Shown here in pieces: positions 44,951-53,346 of a DNA stretch of 54,461 nt. This DNA comes from a bacterium (GTDB lineage Bacteria; Myxococcota_A; UBA9160; SZUA-336). The stretch is from assembly GCA_024226335.1 (NCBI GenBank), contig JAAELY010000054.1, forward strand, positions 1 through 54,461, written 5' to 3'. A program made the translations under genes and the position numbers. Under the pieces are notes generated by a model. The model saw only the letters and a program-made list of their open reading frames with translations. It was not told the origin of the DNA and searched no databases. Numbering within the stretch: position 1 is the first letter of the stretch; each line of letters opens with the position of its first letter.

Positions 44951-45860
44951 TCAACTGTCCTGGCAAGGTGACGATGAAGCGGCTGCCCAGGCCTTCGCCC
45001 TCACTTTCGGCGCGCACATTGCCGCCGTGCGAGCGCATCACGTTGCGCACGATGTACAGACCGAGTCCCAGGCCGCGCGGATTGCGCACCGCATCCTGCG
45101 AGAGTCGCTGGAAGCGCAAAAAGATGCGACCGAGCGCTGAGGCGGGGATCCCGAGTCCCTGGTCTTCGACTTCGATCTCGAGCTTGCGCGAAGAAAACGT
45201 GCGCACGCGCACATCGACACGCGTTTCCTCGCCCGCGTGGCGGATCGCGTTGTCGATCAGGTTTCGGAATGCGAAACGCAACTGCTCGACGTCTCCGCGC
45301 ACCTGCGCACCTTTGGGAATATGTAGACGCACGGCTTGTTCTTCGAGTCCGTAGCGCTCGCGCGCGTCGGCCGCGCACTCAGCCAGGAGTTGCGTCAGGT
45401 CGACCTGCTTGCGCTTCACGCGTCGCACTTCGGAACGCGCCGCACCCAGGATCTGGTTGATCGTACGTTGGAGTCGGTCGAGGTCTTCGCTCATCACGCC
45501 CAGGAATTCTTCGCGCTTCTCTTCGTCGATCGAGCGCTGGCGCAGAGTGTCCAGGTAGAGCTGAAGTGAAGCCAGGGGCGTATGCAGTTCGTGCGTGACC
45601 GCATCGATGAAGTTCTGTTGGCGTTGGTTGGTGCGCATCTCGCGAACCAGCCACACGGTCTGAAGGATGACGGTCGTGATGATCGCGATGAAAAACAGCG
45701 AACCCAGGATGATCAGAAACCAGTGGATCGCCGTGAAACCGCCCGTGAAGGCCGCGGATTCCCGCGCGACCAGGATCTGCCAGCCCACGGTGAGTGAGAT
45801 GGTGATCGCGACGAGTCCGACGGTCAGCCAGATCGGGACGGAAACACGTGGAGCGGCCAT
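44925..45860 (-). CDS. Membrane sensor histidine kinase
   Basis: A 311-residue kinase with two N-terminal membrane helices (WLTVGLVAITISLTVGWQIL and FLIILGSLFFIAIITTVILQTVWLV) and a short loop between them, so little periplasmic sensing domain. The phosphoacceptor box is FIDAVTHELHTPLASLQLYLDTLR (His90). N box RNLIDNAIRHAG, G1 DQGLGIP and G2 RGLGLGLYIVRNV are intact. ATG 45860 is chosen because the longer frame adds a non-coding-looking stretch. It partners with the overlapping OmpR-type regulator; the gene is divergent from the M20 peptidase. Confidence 0.9.
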   Translation of the reverse strand: MAAPRVSVPIWLTVGLVAITISLTVGWQILVARESAAFTGGFTAIHWFLIILGSLFFIAIITTVILQTVWLVREMRTNQRQQNFIDAVTHELHTPLASLQLYLDTLRQRSIDEEKREEFLGVMSEDLDRLQRTINQILGAARSEVRRVKRKQVDLTQLLAECAADARERYGLEEQAVRLHIPKGAQVRGDVEQLRFAFRNLIDNAIRHAGEETRVDVRVRTFSSRKLEIEVEDQGLGIPASALGRIFLRFQRLSQDAVRNPRGLGLGLYIVRNVMRSHGGNVRAESEGEGLGSRFIVTLPGQLNGRAHPAG

Positions 45861-46005
45861 GCGCGCATAGTGTACGACGTGAGGCCTCCCGACTGCCAGA
45901 CACTCTTCCGGAGGGCTGAGCAGGGCAGGCGGGTGCCCGGGCGCAGCGGCGATGCGGTTTTGGCGGGCGCTTTGGCGTAGGCTGGTGGCTGAGGAGGTGT
46001 TCGAG

Positions 46006-47325
46006 TTGAGACCCTTCGCGAGATCGGGCTTCGGAGTTCTGGGGTTGAGTGCCCGGCTGTATGTCGGGCTGTTTGTCGGCTTGTGCACGGGAAGCGCCTA
46101 CGCCGATCTGGATGCTCCGGAAGAGCAGATTCGCGCGTCGCTGCAGGAGCGCAGCGCGGAGATGCAGTCACAGCTTCGGCATTGGGTCGGTCTGAACACG
46201 GGCAGCTTCAATCTCGCCGGACTCGAGCAGTTTTCGCGCGAACTGGAGCAACCCCTGGTCGACCTGGGCTTTGAAGTCGAGATCCGGCCGGGTCCGGAGA
46301 TCGACTATCCCGGACGCGGCAAACTGCAGACCGCGCCGATCGTGCTGGCGCGGCGCGGATCGAGCGATCCCGAAGCGCTCCACCTCCTGCTCAACGGCCA
46401 CTACGATACGGTCTTCGAACCCGACTCGGCGTTTACCGGCTATCGCATCGACGAGCGGCGCGCAGACCGCGCGATGGGTCCCGGCGTGTCGGACATGAAG
46501 GGCGGGCTGGTCGTCCTGATGCACACGTTGCGCGCGCTGGCCGATAGCGGCGATCTGGAGCGCATCCGCTGGACGGTGCTTCTGGTCGGCGACGAGGAAA
46601 TCGGTTCGCTGGCCTCGCGCCCGATCATCGAAGAAATGGCGCGCAGCGCCGACTACGGATTCGTTTTCGAGAGTTCGCGCGAGAGCGGCGCCATGGTCCG
46701 TTCGCGCCGCGGCCTGGGCCAGTTCTTCATCACGGTGGAGGGGCGTGCCTCGCACGCCGGCAGTGCGCACGCCGAAGGTCGCAGCGCAATCCGGGAACTC
46801 GCCCACGAGATCCTGGCCATCGAGGCGCTCACCGACTACGACCGTGGCGTCACCTTGAACATCGGTACGGCCAACGGCGGCTCCAAGCGCAATATCGTTC
46901 CCGAGCGGGCCACGGCCTGGGTCGACGTGCGCTACGACGCGCCCGATCTCGGCGAGCAGGTGCGCGAGCGCCTCGAGGAAATCACCTCTCAGACGACGGT
47001 GGAGGGAACCCGGGCCGAGATCTGGGGGACCCTGCACCGCCCGCCCAAGATCGAAACAGAGGCCGTGCGCCGCCTGCTCAGCGCCCACGAGCAGGTGGCC
47101 GAAGACCTCGGCGCGCCCACCGCACGGGCGATCCACGCCGGGGGAGGCACCGACGGCTCGCTGATGGCGGGCGTCGGACTGGCCGTACTCGATTCGATGG
47201 GCTCGCGCGGTGGTTTCGCCCACACGGACCGGGAATTCGTGATCCTGAGCAGTCTGCCCGAGCGGGCGGCGCTCGCGGCACTGCTCTTCCGGCGCCTGCT
47301 TTACCTGGATGGGAGCGAGCGGTAA
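46006..47325 (+). CDS. M20-family zinc peptidase, exported
   Basis: A 439-residue metallopeptidase of the carboxypeptidase G2/ArgE/DapE group. The start TTG 46006 with AGGAGG 8 bases upstream gives a clear signal peptide (RPFARSGFGVLGLSARLYVGLFVGLCTGSAYA); the open frame also begins at 45952. Zinc-site motifs: NGHYDTVF (His, Asp), GPGVSDMKGGL (bridging Asp), GDEEIGS (catalytic Glu pair), and HAGGGTDGSLMAGVG (C-terminal His). The dimerisation insert lies between. It probably removes amino acids or deacylates a periplasmic substrate, but the specificity is unknown. Confidence 0.88.
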   Translation: MRPFARSGFGVLGLSARLYVGLFVGLCTGSAYADLDAPEEQIRASLQERSAEMQSQLRHWVGLNTGSFNLAGLEQFSRELEQPLVDLGFEVEIRPGPEIDYPGRGKLQTAPIVLARRGSSDPEALHLLLNGHYDTVFEPDSAFTGYRIDERRADRAMGPGVSDMKGGLVVLMHTLRALADSGDLERIRWTVLLVGDEEIGSLASRPIIEEMARSADYGFVFESSRESGAMVRSRRGLGQFFITVEGRASHAGSAHAEGRSAIRELAHEILAIEALTDYDRGVTLNIGTANGGSKRNIVPERATAWVDVRYDAPDLGEQVRERLEEITSQTTVEGTRAEIWGTLHRPPKIETEAVRRLLSAHEQVAEDLGAPTARAIHAGGGTDGSLMAGVGLAVLDSMGSRGGFAHTDREFVILSSLPERAALAALLFRRLLYLDGSER

Positions 47326-47328
47326 AGT
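47300..47328 (+). promoter_or_regulatory. Putative sigma-70 promoter of the SRP RNA gene
   Basis: TTTACC (47300-47305) and TAAAGT (47323-47328) are separated by 17 bases, each 4 of 6 to consensus. The predicted start is near 47335, which matches the 5' end of the long SRP RNA stem. The promoter lies inside the last codons of the M20 peptidase gene. Confidence 0.5.
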
Positions 47329-47334
47329 TTCGTG

Positions 47335-47465
47335 TCCGTCTCCGGCGGTGATCGCTGGGTCCCGGCTGGTGGGGAGATCGTGAATCCGCCAGGTCCGGAA
47401 GGAAGCAACGGCAGCGTTTCGCTTCAGGTAGTCGGATCGGCCCAGCGATCACCGACGGAGATGGA
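47335..47465 (+). ncRNA. ffs: Signal recognition particle RNA (4.5S-type)
   Basis: The RNA partner of Ffh in co-translational targeting. The universal core CAGGTCCGGAAGGAAGCA is at about 47390-47406, within the asymmetric-loop apical domain. The two ends form a long helix: GTGATCGCTGGG (47348-47359) pairs with CCCAGCGATCAC (47441-47452), and the terminal TCCGTCTCCG with CGGAGATGGA, extending the stem to about 47335/47465. It lies just before dnaX, the common genomic place for ffs. Exact ends are inferred from pairing. Confidence 0.93.
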
Positions 47466-47489
47466 CGCAGCCTTGGAGTATGCCCCCCG

Positions 47490-49106
47490 ATGAGTTACGA
47501 GGTTCTCGCACGACGCTGGCGGCCGCAGACCTTTGACGAGGTCTACGGTCAGAAGCACGTCACCACGGCCCTGGCCAATGCGATCCGTCTGGGTCGCATG
47601 CCCCATGCCCTTTTGCTGTGCGGACCGCGTGGCGTGGGCAAGACGACGCTGGCGCGCATTCTGGCGCGCGCCCTGAACTGCGACCAGGGACCGACCGAAA
47701 AACCCTGCGGCGAGTGCACGCCGTGCAAGGAGATCGCCGCCGGTACCTCGCTCGACGTGCAGGAAATCGACGCCGCCAGCAATACCGGTGTCGACAGCGT
47801 CCGCGAGGTGCGCGAGTCGATCCGCTACGCCGCCGCGCCCGGCAAGCACCGCATCTACGTGATCGACGAGGTGCATATGCTCTCGACTGCGGCCTTCAAC
47901 GCCCTGTTGAAGACGCTCGAGGAGCCGCCGCCCGGCAGCCTGTTCGTGCTCGCGACCACCGACCCCCAGAAGATTCCCGCGACCGTGCTCTCGCGCGTGC
48001 AGCGCTTCGACCTCAAGCGCATCGGCCCCGCCGAAGTCCTCGAACGCCTGACCGAGATCGTCACGACCGACGCCATCCAGATTCCCGAGTCGGTTCTGCG
48101 CGCGCTCGTGCGCGAGGGCGACGGCAGTCTGCGCGACGCGCTCACACTGCTCGACCGTCTGTCGAGTGCGCTCGGCAATCAGATCGACGAGGCGGACGCC
48201 ATGGCGATTCTCGATCTGATCGATCGACGCATCCTGGCCGACATCCTCGATCCGGTCCTGCAACAGGATCCCGCTGCGGCACTGCTCGCGGTGCGGCGTG
48301 CCTTCGACAAGGGGATCGAGCCGGCGCGTCTGGCGGCCGATCTTCTGGCCTCGTTGCGCGACCTGCTGGTGGCGCGTCTCGTCGACGATTCGCAGCCGCT
48401 GATCGACGTGGCTCCCGACGAACTGGAAGAACTCCGCACCCGCGCCAGACCTCACGAACCCGAGACGCTCCAGCGTCTGTTCCGCGTACTGCTTTCGCGC
48501 AACCAGGATTTGAATTTCGCACCGCGGCCCGAGCAGGTGCTCGAGATGGCGATCGTGCGACTCGCAACCCTGCCGAGTGCCCAGGCCCTGGGCTCGCTCA
48601 TCCAGAGGCTCGAAGCGCTCGAGAATGGCGGGTCCGGTGGCTCGGATCCCGCGGGTCTGGATACGCGCGGCGGTGCTCCCAGGCGCGGCGGCCCAGGCCC
48701 GCGACGCAGCGGGGCTTCCGCATCGGCGAAGCCGGCGAACCCGCCGCCCAGCGCCCGAGCCGTGCCCGAGCCGCCTCGCGCGAGCGCTTCGTCCGGAATC
48801 TCAACTACCGAAATCGCAGAGTTCAAAACTGCAAAGTCCGGAGCCGCAGAGTCCGGAGCCGTAAAGGCGGAAATCGCAGAGCCCGAAATCGAAGAGATAC
48901 CGATTCCGCAGGAACCGCCGCCGGACACGTACGCGGAGCCCGTGCCGATTGCCCCCCCCCTTCCGCGTCGCGATCCCGAGTTCGAAAGACGCCTGCGCCA
49001 GGAATCGAAGAGCCATCCTCTCGTATTGCAGATGATTGAGTCACTCGACGCGGAGCTGCGCGAAATCCGCACACCGCGCGCGCCTATAAGTGGAGATCCG
49101 TCGTGA
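47490..49106 (+). CDS. dnaX: DNA polymerase III subunit gamma/tau
   Basis: The clamp-loader ATPase subunit, 538 residues. The AAA+ part has MSYEVLARRWRPQTFDEVYGQKHV, the P-loop GPRGVGKTTL (45-54), four zinc Cys (64, 73, 76, 79), DEVHMLSTAAFNALLKTLEEPP and the SRVQRFDLKRI sensor. A Pro/Ala/Glu-rich linker follows from ~400, with short imperfect repeats (SGAAESGAVKAEIAEPEIEE). A run of nine C near 48952-48960 lies in the linker. The C-terminus is shorter than E. coli tau. Stop overlaps the ebfC start (GTGA). It is 25 bases after the SRP RNA. Confidence 0.96.
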   Translation: MSYEVLARRWRPQTFDEVYGQKHVTTALANAIRLGRMPHALLLCGPRGVGKTTLARILARALNCDQGPTEKPCGECTPCKEIAAGTSLDVQEIDAASNTGVDSVREVRESIRYAAAPGKHRIYVIDEVHMLSTAAFNALLKTLEEPPPGSLFVLATTDPQKIPATVLSRVQRFDLKRIGPAEVLERLTEIVTTDAIQIPESVLRALVREGDGSLRDALTLLDRLSSALGNQIDEADAMAILDLIDRRILADILDPVLQQDPAAALLAVRRAFDKGIEPARLAADLLASLRDLLVARLVDDSQPLIDVAPDELEELRTRARPHEPETLQRLFRVLLSRNQDLNFAPRPEQVLEMAIVRLATLPSAQALGSLIQRLEALENGGSGGSDPAGLDTRGGAPRRGGPGPRRSGASASAKPANPPPSARAVPEPPRASASSGISTTEIAEFKTAKSGAAESGAVKAEIAEPEIEEIPIPQEPPPDTYAEPVPIAPPLPRRDPEFERRLRQESKSHPLVLQMIESLDAELREIRTPRAPISGDPS

Positions 49107-49453
49107 GTCAGCCGCCGTTCGATATGAATCAGGTCATGAAACAGGCCCAGGAGATGGGCGGAAAGCTCAAGCGCCTGCAGGAAGAGCTCAAGCACCGGAG
49201 CGTCGACGTGACCGTCGGCGGCGGAATGGTCGAAGCGACCGTCAACGGTGCAATGGAACTCGTGAACCTGCGCATCGATCCCCAGGCCGTGGATCCGCGC
49301 GATGTCGAGATGTTGCAGGACCTGATCCGCGCCGCGGTCAATCAGGGCATGGTGCGCGCGAAAGAGATGATGCAGCAGGAGATGCAACAGTTGACGGGCA
49401 TGCCTCCCGGTATGCTCGACGGCGTGCTCCCGGGTATGGGTGGCGGCGAGTGA
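49103..49453 (+). CDS. ebfC: YbaB/EbfC nucleoid-associated protein
   Basis: A 116-residue DNA-binding protein: MSQPPFDMNQVMKQAQEMGGKLKRLQEELKHRSVDVTVGGGMVEATVNGAMELVNLRIDP, the family's tweezer-like dimer region, then a Met/Gln-rich helix (AKEMMQQEMQQLTGMPPGM) and a Gly-rich tail ending GMGGGE. GTG 49103 overlaps the dnaX stop. The recR start GTG at 49450 overlaps its own stop. It belongs to the standard dnaX-ebfC-recR recombination/replication operon. Confidence 0.94.
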   Translation: MSQPPFDMNQVMKQAQEMGGKLKRLQEELKHRSVDVTVGGGMVEATVNGAMELVNLRIDPQAVDPRDVEMLQDLIRAAVNQGMVRAKEMMQQEMQQLTGMPPGMLDGVLPGMGGGE

Positions 49454-50058
49454 GCGATCGCCAGCCCGGTCCGATCGAGCGCCTGGTCAAGGCCTTTCGA
49501 CGTCTTCCGGGTGTCGGCGAGAAGACGGCGACGCGACTCGCGTATTTTCTGCTTTCGGCTCCCGCGAACGTTCCCGAAGAACTCGGCTCCGCCATCTTGC
49601 GACTGCGCAGCGAAGTGATGTTATGCGAGGAGTGCTTCAATCTGACTGCGAAGTCCCCTTGTGGCATCTGCAGTGACGTGTCGCGCTCCTCTCACGAGAT
49701 CTGCGTGGTCGAGGAGCCGGCGGACCTGGCATCGATCGAAAGCTCCGGGGTGTTTCGCGGGCGCTTTCACGTGCTGGGTGGAACGATCTCGCCCATGGAC
49801 GGCATTGGTCCGGAGGCGCTGCGCATTCAACCCCTGATCGAGCGCGTCGAACGCGGGGACGTCGAAGAGGTCATCCTCGCCACCAATCCCAATCCGGAAG
49901 GCGAGGCCACGGCGCTCTACGTGGCCGAGCAACTGCGCCGCTTTGGCGTGCAGGTCACGCGCATCGGCTACGGCATGCCGATCGGCGGCGATCTGGAGTA
50001 CGTCGATTCGGTCACCGTGAGAAAATCACTCGAGAATCGCCGCCAGTTCAGCAGTTGA
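49450..50058 (+). CDS. recR: Recombination protein RecR
   Basis: RecR loads RecA with RecF/RecO at gaps. The 202 residues show the helix-hairpin-helix (LVKAFRRLPGVGEKTATRLAYFLL), the zinc finger CEECFNLTAKSPCGIC, the Toprim domain (ICVVEEPADLASIESSGVFRGRFHVLGGTISPMDGIGPE) and the C-terminal ATNPNPEGEATALYVAEQL and RIGYGMPIGGDLEYVD segments. GTG 49450 overlaps the ebfC stop. The open frame runs back to 49090, but that part is a shadow of ebfC. Confidence 0.96.
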   Translation: MSDRQPGPIERLVKAFRRLPGVGEKTATRLAYFLLSAPANVPEELGSAILRLRSEVMLCEECFNLTAKSPCGICSDVSRSSHEICVVEEPADLASIESSGVFRGRFHVLGGTISPMDGIGPEALRIQPLIERVERGDVEEVILATNPNPEGEATALYVAEQLRRFGVQVTRIGYGMPIGGDLEYVDSVTVRKSLENRRQFSS

Positions 50059-50155
50059 GCGTCAGCGGGCGACTCTCGCGCCCATCAACTGCCAGACAGA
50101 CCCCCGACGCTCAAGATCCCGACCGGAGCGCCGATCAGGCATGGCGAATCGGCTC

Positions 50156-50185
50156 TTGTGCCCTTGGAAAGACCTCTGCTAGCAT
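50156..50185 (+). promoter_or_regulatory. Possible extended -10 promoter for the mglBA pair
   Basis: TTGTGC (50156-50161) and TAGCAT (50180-50185) are 18 bases apart, with a TG dinucleotide one base ahead of the -10 (50177-50178). It is the only promoter-like pair seen in the 280-base gap after recR, which contains no other gene. A GGGGCCCC palindrome lies downstream near 50279-50287. Confidence 0.35.
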
Positions 50186-50337
50186 CGCTGCCAGGGGGGG
50201 GATTTCCAGAGCATTCTCGAAGTCTTACGGACGTCCGGCAGAACTCTGTCGGTCGCTGGACGACGGATGGGAAAAGCTCGGGGCCCCGGGGTTGATTCCG
50301 ACTGCGCAATACGCGGTTGTTTGGGGGAACGGACCGG

Positions 50338-50835
50338 ATGTCCATGCTGCCACAATTAGTTCTCTACGAGGAAGACCAGAACCGGCTCCTCGAGGTGACC
50401 GACCGTCTGGTCGAGGACGCCAACGCCAAGGCCGTCTTTCTGGTCGACAAGAACGGACAGCTCGTAGGTGAGTCCGGCGAACTCACGGGCATCGATACCG
50501 TGTCTCTCGCGTCGCTGGTGGCGGGCAATGTCGCCGCGACGTGCGGGCTGGCGAAGATTATCGGCGAGCCCGAGTTCCCGATCCATTTTCACCAGGGCGA
50601 ACGCGACAATATGCACATGACCACGGTCGCGCAGCGCGTGATCCTGGTGGTGATTTTTGACGACCGCAGCTCGCTGGGTCTGGTGCGCTTACGCGTCAGA
50701 CGCGCGGGTCAAAAGCTTTCACAGATCTTTGACGAAGTCTTCAAGAGGGCTGAAGCCGAGTTCGCAGATGACGGCCCAGCATCGCCTCTGACCGAGATCA
50801 GTGACGACGACATTGACAATTTGTTCTCGGACTGA
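50338..50835 (+). CDS. Roadblock/LC7 domain protein (MglB-like)
   Basis: A 165-residue protein with a Roadblock/LC7 fold: VTDRLVEDANAKAVFLVDKNGQLVGESGELTGIDTVSLASLVAGNVAATCGLAKIIGE and VAQRVILVVIFDDRSSLGLVRLRVRRAGQKL. Such proteins act as GTPase-activating partners of MglA, setting cell polarity and motility direction. A C-terminal acidic tail (TEISDDDIDNLFSD) is extra. ATG 50338 has GGGGGA upstream; the frame is open from TTG 50317. MglA starts 7 bases after the stop, so the pair is co-translated. Confidence 0.87.
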   Translation: MSMLPQLVLYEEDQNRLLEVTDRLVEDANAKAVFLVDKNGQLVGESGELTGIDTVSLASLVAGNVAATCGLAKIIGEPEFPIHFHQGERDNMHMTTVAQRVILVVIFDDRSSLGLVRLRVRRAGQKLSQIFDEVFKRAEAEFADDGPASPLTEISDDDIDNLFSD

Positions 50836-50842
50836 ATAACCC

Positions 50843-51436
50843 ATGGCGTTTATCAATTATTCCGCGCGTGAGATCAACTGCAAGCTGGTGTACTACGGTC
50901 CCGGCCTTTGCGGGAAGACCACCAATCTGAAGGCGATCTACGAAAAGACCAGCCCGGACGCCAAGGGCAAGATGATTTCGCTCGCGACGGAAACCGAACG
51001 AACCCTGTTCTTCGACTTCCTGCCGCTCGCCCTCGGTGAGATTCGCGGTTTCAAGACGCGCTTCCACCTCTACACCGTTCCCGGACAGGTGTTCTACGAC
51101 GCCAGTCGCAAGCTCATCCTGAAGGGCGCCGACGGTCTGGTCTTCGTGGCCGATAGCCAGGAAGAGCGTTTCGAAGCCAATATCGAATCACTCGAGAACA
51201 TGAAGGCCAACCTCACCGAGCAGGGCTTCGACATCAACAAGATTCCCTGGGTGATCCAGTACAACAAACGGGATCTGCCCAACGCCGTCTCGGTCGAAGA
51301 ACTCCGCGAAGTTCTCAACCCCGACGGCAAGATCCTGGATTTCGAAGCGGCGGCCCAGTCGGGCCAGGGAGTCTTCGAAACCCTGAAAGCACTGGCCAAG
51401 CTAGTGCTTCAGGAACTGCGCAAGGGCGGCCGCTAG
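50843..51436 (+). CDS. mglA: MglA-type small GTPase
   Basis: A 197-residue Ras-like GTPase that controls polarity in gliding or twitching. The P-loop is GPGLCGKTT (19-27). The switch II start is TVPGQ (78-82) instead of the usual DxxG, a hallmark of the MglA group, and the base motif is NKRD (141-144). The order of Roadblock then MglA is the same as in Myxococcus mglBA. It acts on the cytoplasmic face. Coupled with the upstream Roadblock gene. Confidence 0.94.
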   Translation: MAFINYSAREINCKLVYYGPGLCGKTTNLKAIYEKTSPDAKGKMISLATETERTLFFDFLPLALGEIRGFKTRFHLYTVPGQVFYDASRKLILKGADGLVFVADSQEERFEANIESLENMKANLTEQGFDINKIPWVIQYNKRDLPNAVSVEELREVLNPDGKILDFEAAAQSGQGVFETLKALAKLVLQELRKGGR

Positions 51437-51541
51437 GACCGACCGGGTCTTTCCCCTTTCCTTCGACGCTCGTTATTTGCTGCTCCGGGGGCGTTCGGAG
51501 CTCTTTGGCATCAATTTGAGCCGAGGAGTAGAATCCCGCGA

Positions 51542-52351
51542 ATGCCGACCACCGAAAAACGCGGATTCCCCATCTACTACGAAAAGCACGGCGATGGCGC
51601 TGCCACTCCGTTGCTGATGATCATGGGGCTCGGCGGAACCTGTCAGGGCTGGAATGTGGTCACGGTTCCCGAGCTTTCCAAGGAACGCCCCTGTGTGATC
51701 TTGGACAATCGCGGTGCGGGTCGATCGGGCGATCCCGGTGGGGATTTTTCGACCGCCGACCTGGCCGAGGACGCGCTCTCGGTGCTCGACGAACTGGGCA
51801 TCGCCAAGGCCCACGTGATGGGGGGCTTTCTCGGTGGGATGGTCGCCCAGGAACTCGCGATCGCGCATCCGGATCGCGTCGATCATCTGATCCTGATCGG
51901 TACGTATGCCCGGCCCGACGCGCGCCGCCGGGCGATCCTCGATCTGTGGAAGAGCATGGCCGAGTTCGGTGTTCCGGCCGAGCTGCGCGTCAAGAACCTG
52001 CTGTGCTGGACGGTCTCGAACACCACCATGGAACAGACGGATCTGATCGACCGTCTCCGGCGCCACTTCATCGAGGAAACGCATCTCGACGACAAGGTCT
52101 ACGCGCGTCAGGCTCAGGCTTGTATTCAGCACGATGCACTGGAGCGCCTGGAGAGTATCCAGGCGCCTACGCTGGTGGTCTGCGGGGAGCAGGACATCCT
52201 GACTCCTGTCTCGCAGGCTCGGGAACTCGCCGATGGCATTCCCGACTCCCACCTGGTGCCGATTCCAGAAGCCGGACACCTGGTGGTCGCCGAGCTGGCA
52301 CCGCGCGTGAACCGGCTGATCAGTCGCTTCGTCTCCGGTCAGTTCTCCTGA
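51542..52351 (+). CDS. Alpha/beta hydrolase-fold protein lacking the nucleophile serine
   Basis: A 269-residue protein with the oxyanion-hole region (LMIMGLGGTCQGWN), DNRGAGRSG, an elbow motif VMGGFLGGMVAQE (92-104) and the C-terminal acid CGEQDILTP and His EAGHLVVAEL. In active enzymes the elbow is GxSxG; here the Ser place is Phe96 (GGFLGG). The acid and His remain. So it either uses another residue, has a non-hydrolytic role such as lyase/sensor, or is inactive. The start is ATG 51542. It is convergent with ribokinase. Confidence 0.87.
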   Translation: MPTTEKRGFPIYYEKHGDGAATPLLMIMGLGGTCQGWNVVTVPELSKERPCVILDNRGAGRSGDPGGDFSTADLAEDALSVLDELGIAKAHVMGGFLGGMVAQELAIAHPDRVDHLILIGTYARPDARRRAILDLWKSMAEFGVPAELRVKNLLCWTVSNTTMEQTDLIDRLRRHFIEETHLDDKVYARQAQACIQHDALERLESIQAPTLVVCGEQDILTPVSQARELADGIPDSHLVPIPEAGHLVVAELAPRVNRLISRFVSGQFS

Positions 52352-52354
52352 TTT

Positions 52355-53269
52355 TCAGCCCGGCAGGTGATTCAGGTCTTCGGGTCGAGGCATGGCCGCG
52401 GCCGCTCCGCGCGCCAGCGTGGCGGCCGAACCCGCACGCAGCGCGAGATGCAACGCACTGCCCAGGTTTTCGCCGCGCGCCAGGCCCAGCGCCAGACCGC
52501 CGTTGAAGGCATCGCCCGCGCCCGTGGTGTCGACCGCTCGAACCCGTGGAGCCGGGATGTGCTCAAAGCCCGTCGCGTAGCTCCACACGCAACCGTTCTC
52601 GCCCAGCGTCACGATCACATCGCCCTGAGTTCGCTCGCGCAACTCGGCCCCGGCCCGCGCAGCGGATTCGATGTCGACCACTTCGATGCCCGACAGGGCC
52701 TGGGCTTCGCTTTCATTGGGCGTCAGCACGTCGACCTTGCGCAGCAGGGCGTCGTCGAGTTCGCGCGCTGGTGCGGGATCGAGCACGGTCGTGACGCGGT
52801 GTTGCGCGGCCAGGTCCAGGGCGCGATCGACCGCCTCGAGCGGGAGTTCGAGCTGCACCAGAAGCACGCCTGAAGCGCGGAAGATCGCCACGGCATCCTC
52901 GACGTGCGCGGGCGAAACCCGGTGATTGGCGCCGCCAATCGTGCCGATCATGTTCTCGCCGCTCTTTGCATCCACCCAGATCATGGCGACGCCGCAGCGC
53001 TCACCGTCCAGTGCCGTCACGTGATCGGTATCGATTCCGGCCTCGCGCAATGCGCCAAGCGGCACATCGGCGAAGACATCGTCTCCAATGCAGCCGATCA
53101 TGTGCACCCGTCCACCCAGGCGGGCCGCCGCCACGGCCTGGTTGAGACCCTTGCCCCCGGGGCCGATCTCCAGGCTCTGCCCTCGGATCGTCTCGCCGGG
53201 CCGGGCCAGGCGGGGCAGTTCCATCGATATATCGACATTCAGGCTGCCGACGACCGCGATATCGCGCAT
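52355..53269 (-). CDS. rbsK: Ribokinase
   Basis: A 304-residue PfkB-family kinase that makes ribose-5-phosphate. Features: MRDIAVVGSLNVDISMELPRLARPGETIRG, GPGGKGLNQAVAAARLGG (substrate region), DVLTPNESEAQALSG and the anion hole DTTGAGDAFNGGLALGLA with the catalytic Asp. ATG 53269 is chosen from the conserved start, since the frame extends on to 53506. It is divergent from priA by 77 bases; no ribose transport genes are near. Confidence 0.93.
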   Translation of the reverse strand: MRDIAVVGSLNVDISMELPRLARPGETIRGQSLEIGPGGKGLNQAVAAARLGGRVHMIGCIGDDVFADVPLGALREAGIDTDHVTALDGERCGVAMIWVDAKSGENMIGTIGGANHRVSPAHVEDAVAIFRASGVLLVQLELPLEAVDRALDLAAQHRVTTVLDPAPARELDDALLRKVDVLTPNESEAQALSGIEVVDIESAARAGAELRERTQGDVIVTLGENGCVWSYATGFEHIPAPRVRAVDTTGAGDAFNGGLALGLARGENLGSALHLALRAGSAATLARGAAAAMPRPEDLNHLPG

Positions 53270-53346
53270 GCCGAGGAGGTAGTCGGAACCAGCCGACTCG
53301 GCAAGCGTCGCTGGCCGGAAGGCTCGGTGGGGAGTACAAAGATCGG

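Noticed and set aside
46168-47223. 351-residue minus-strand frame
   Set aside because: Lies wholly inside the M20 peptidase gene and reads as its reverse complement, with no recognisable family.
48960-49039. Alternative dnaX tail in another frame
   Set aside because: It needs an extra C in the nine-C run; there is no slippery heptamer, stem or internal Shine-Dalgarno to support programmed frameshifting. Kept only as a low-interest finding.
47424-49387. Two minus-strand frames of 343 and 311 residues
   Set aside because: Complementary to dnaX and ebfC, and one overlaps the SRP RNA; no motif.
50055-50471. 138-residue frame overlapping the Roadblock gene start
   Set aside because: Arg/Gly/Pro-rich, no start context, and it conflicts with the Roadblock protein, which has a clear fold.
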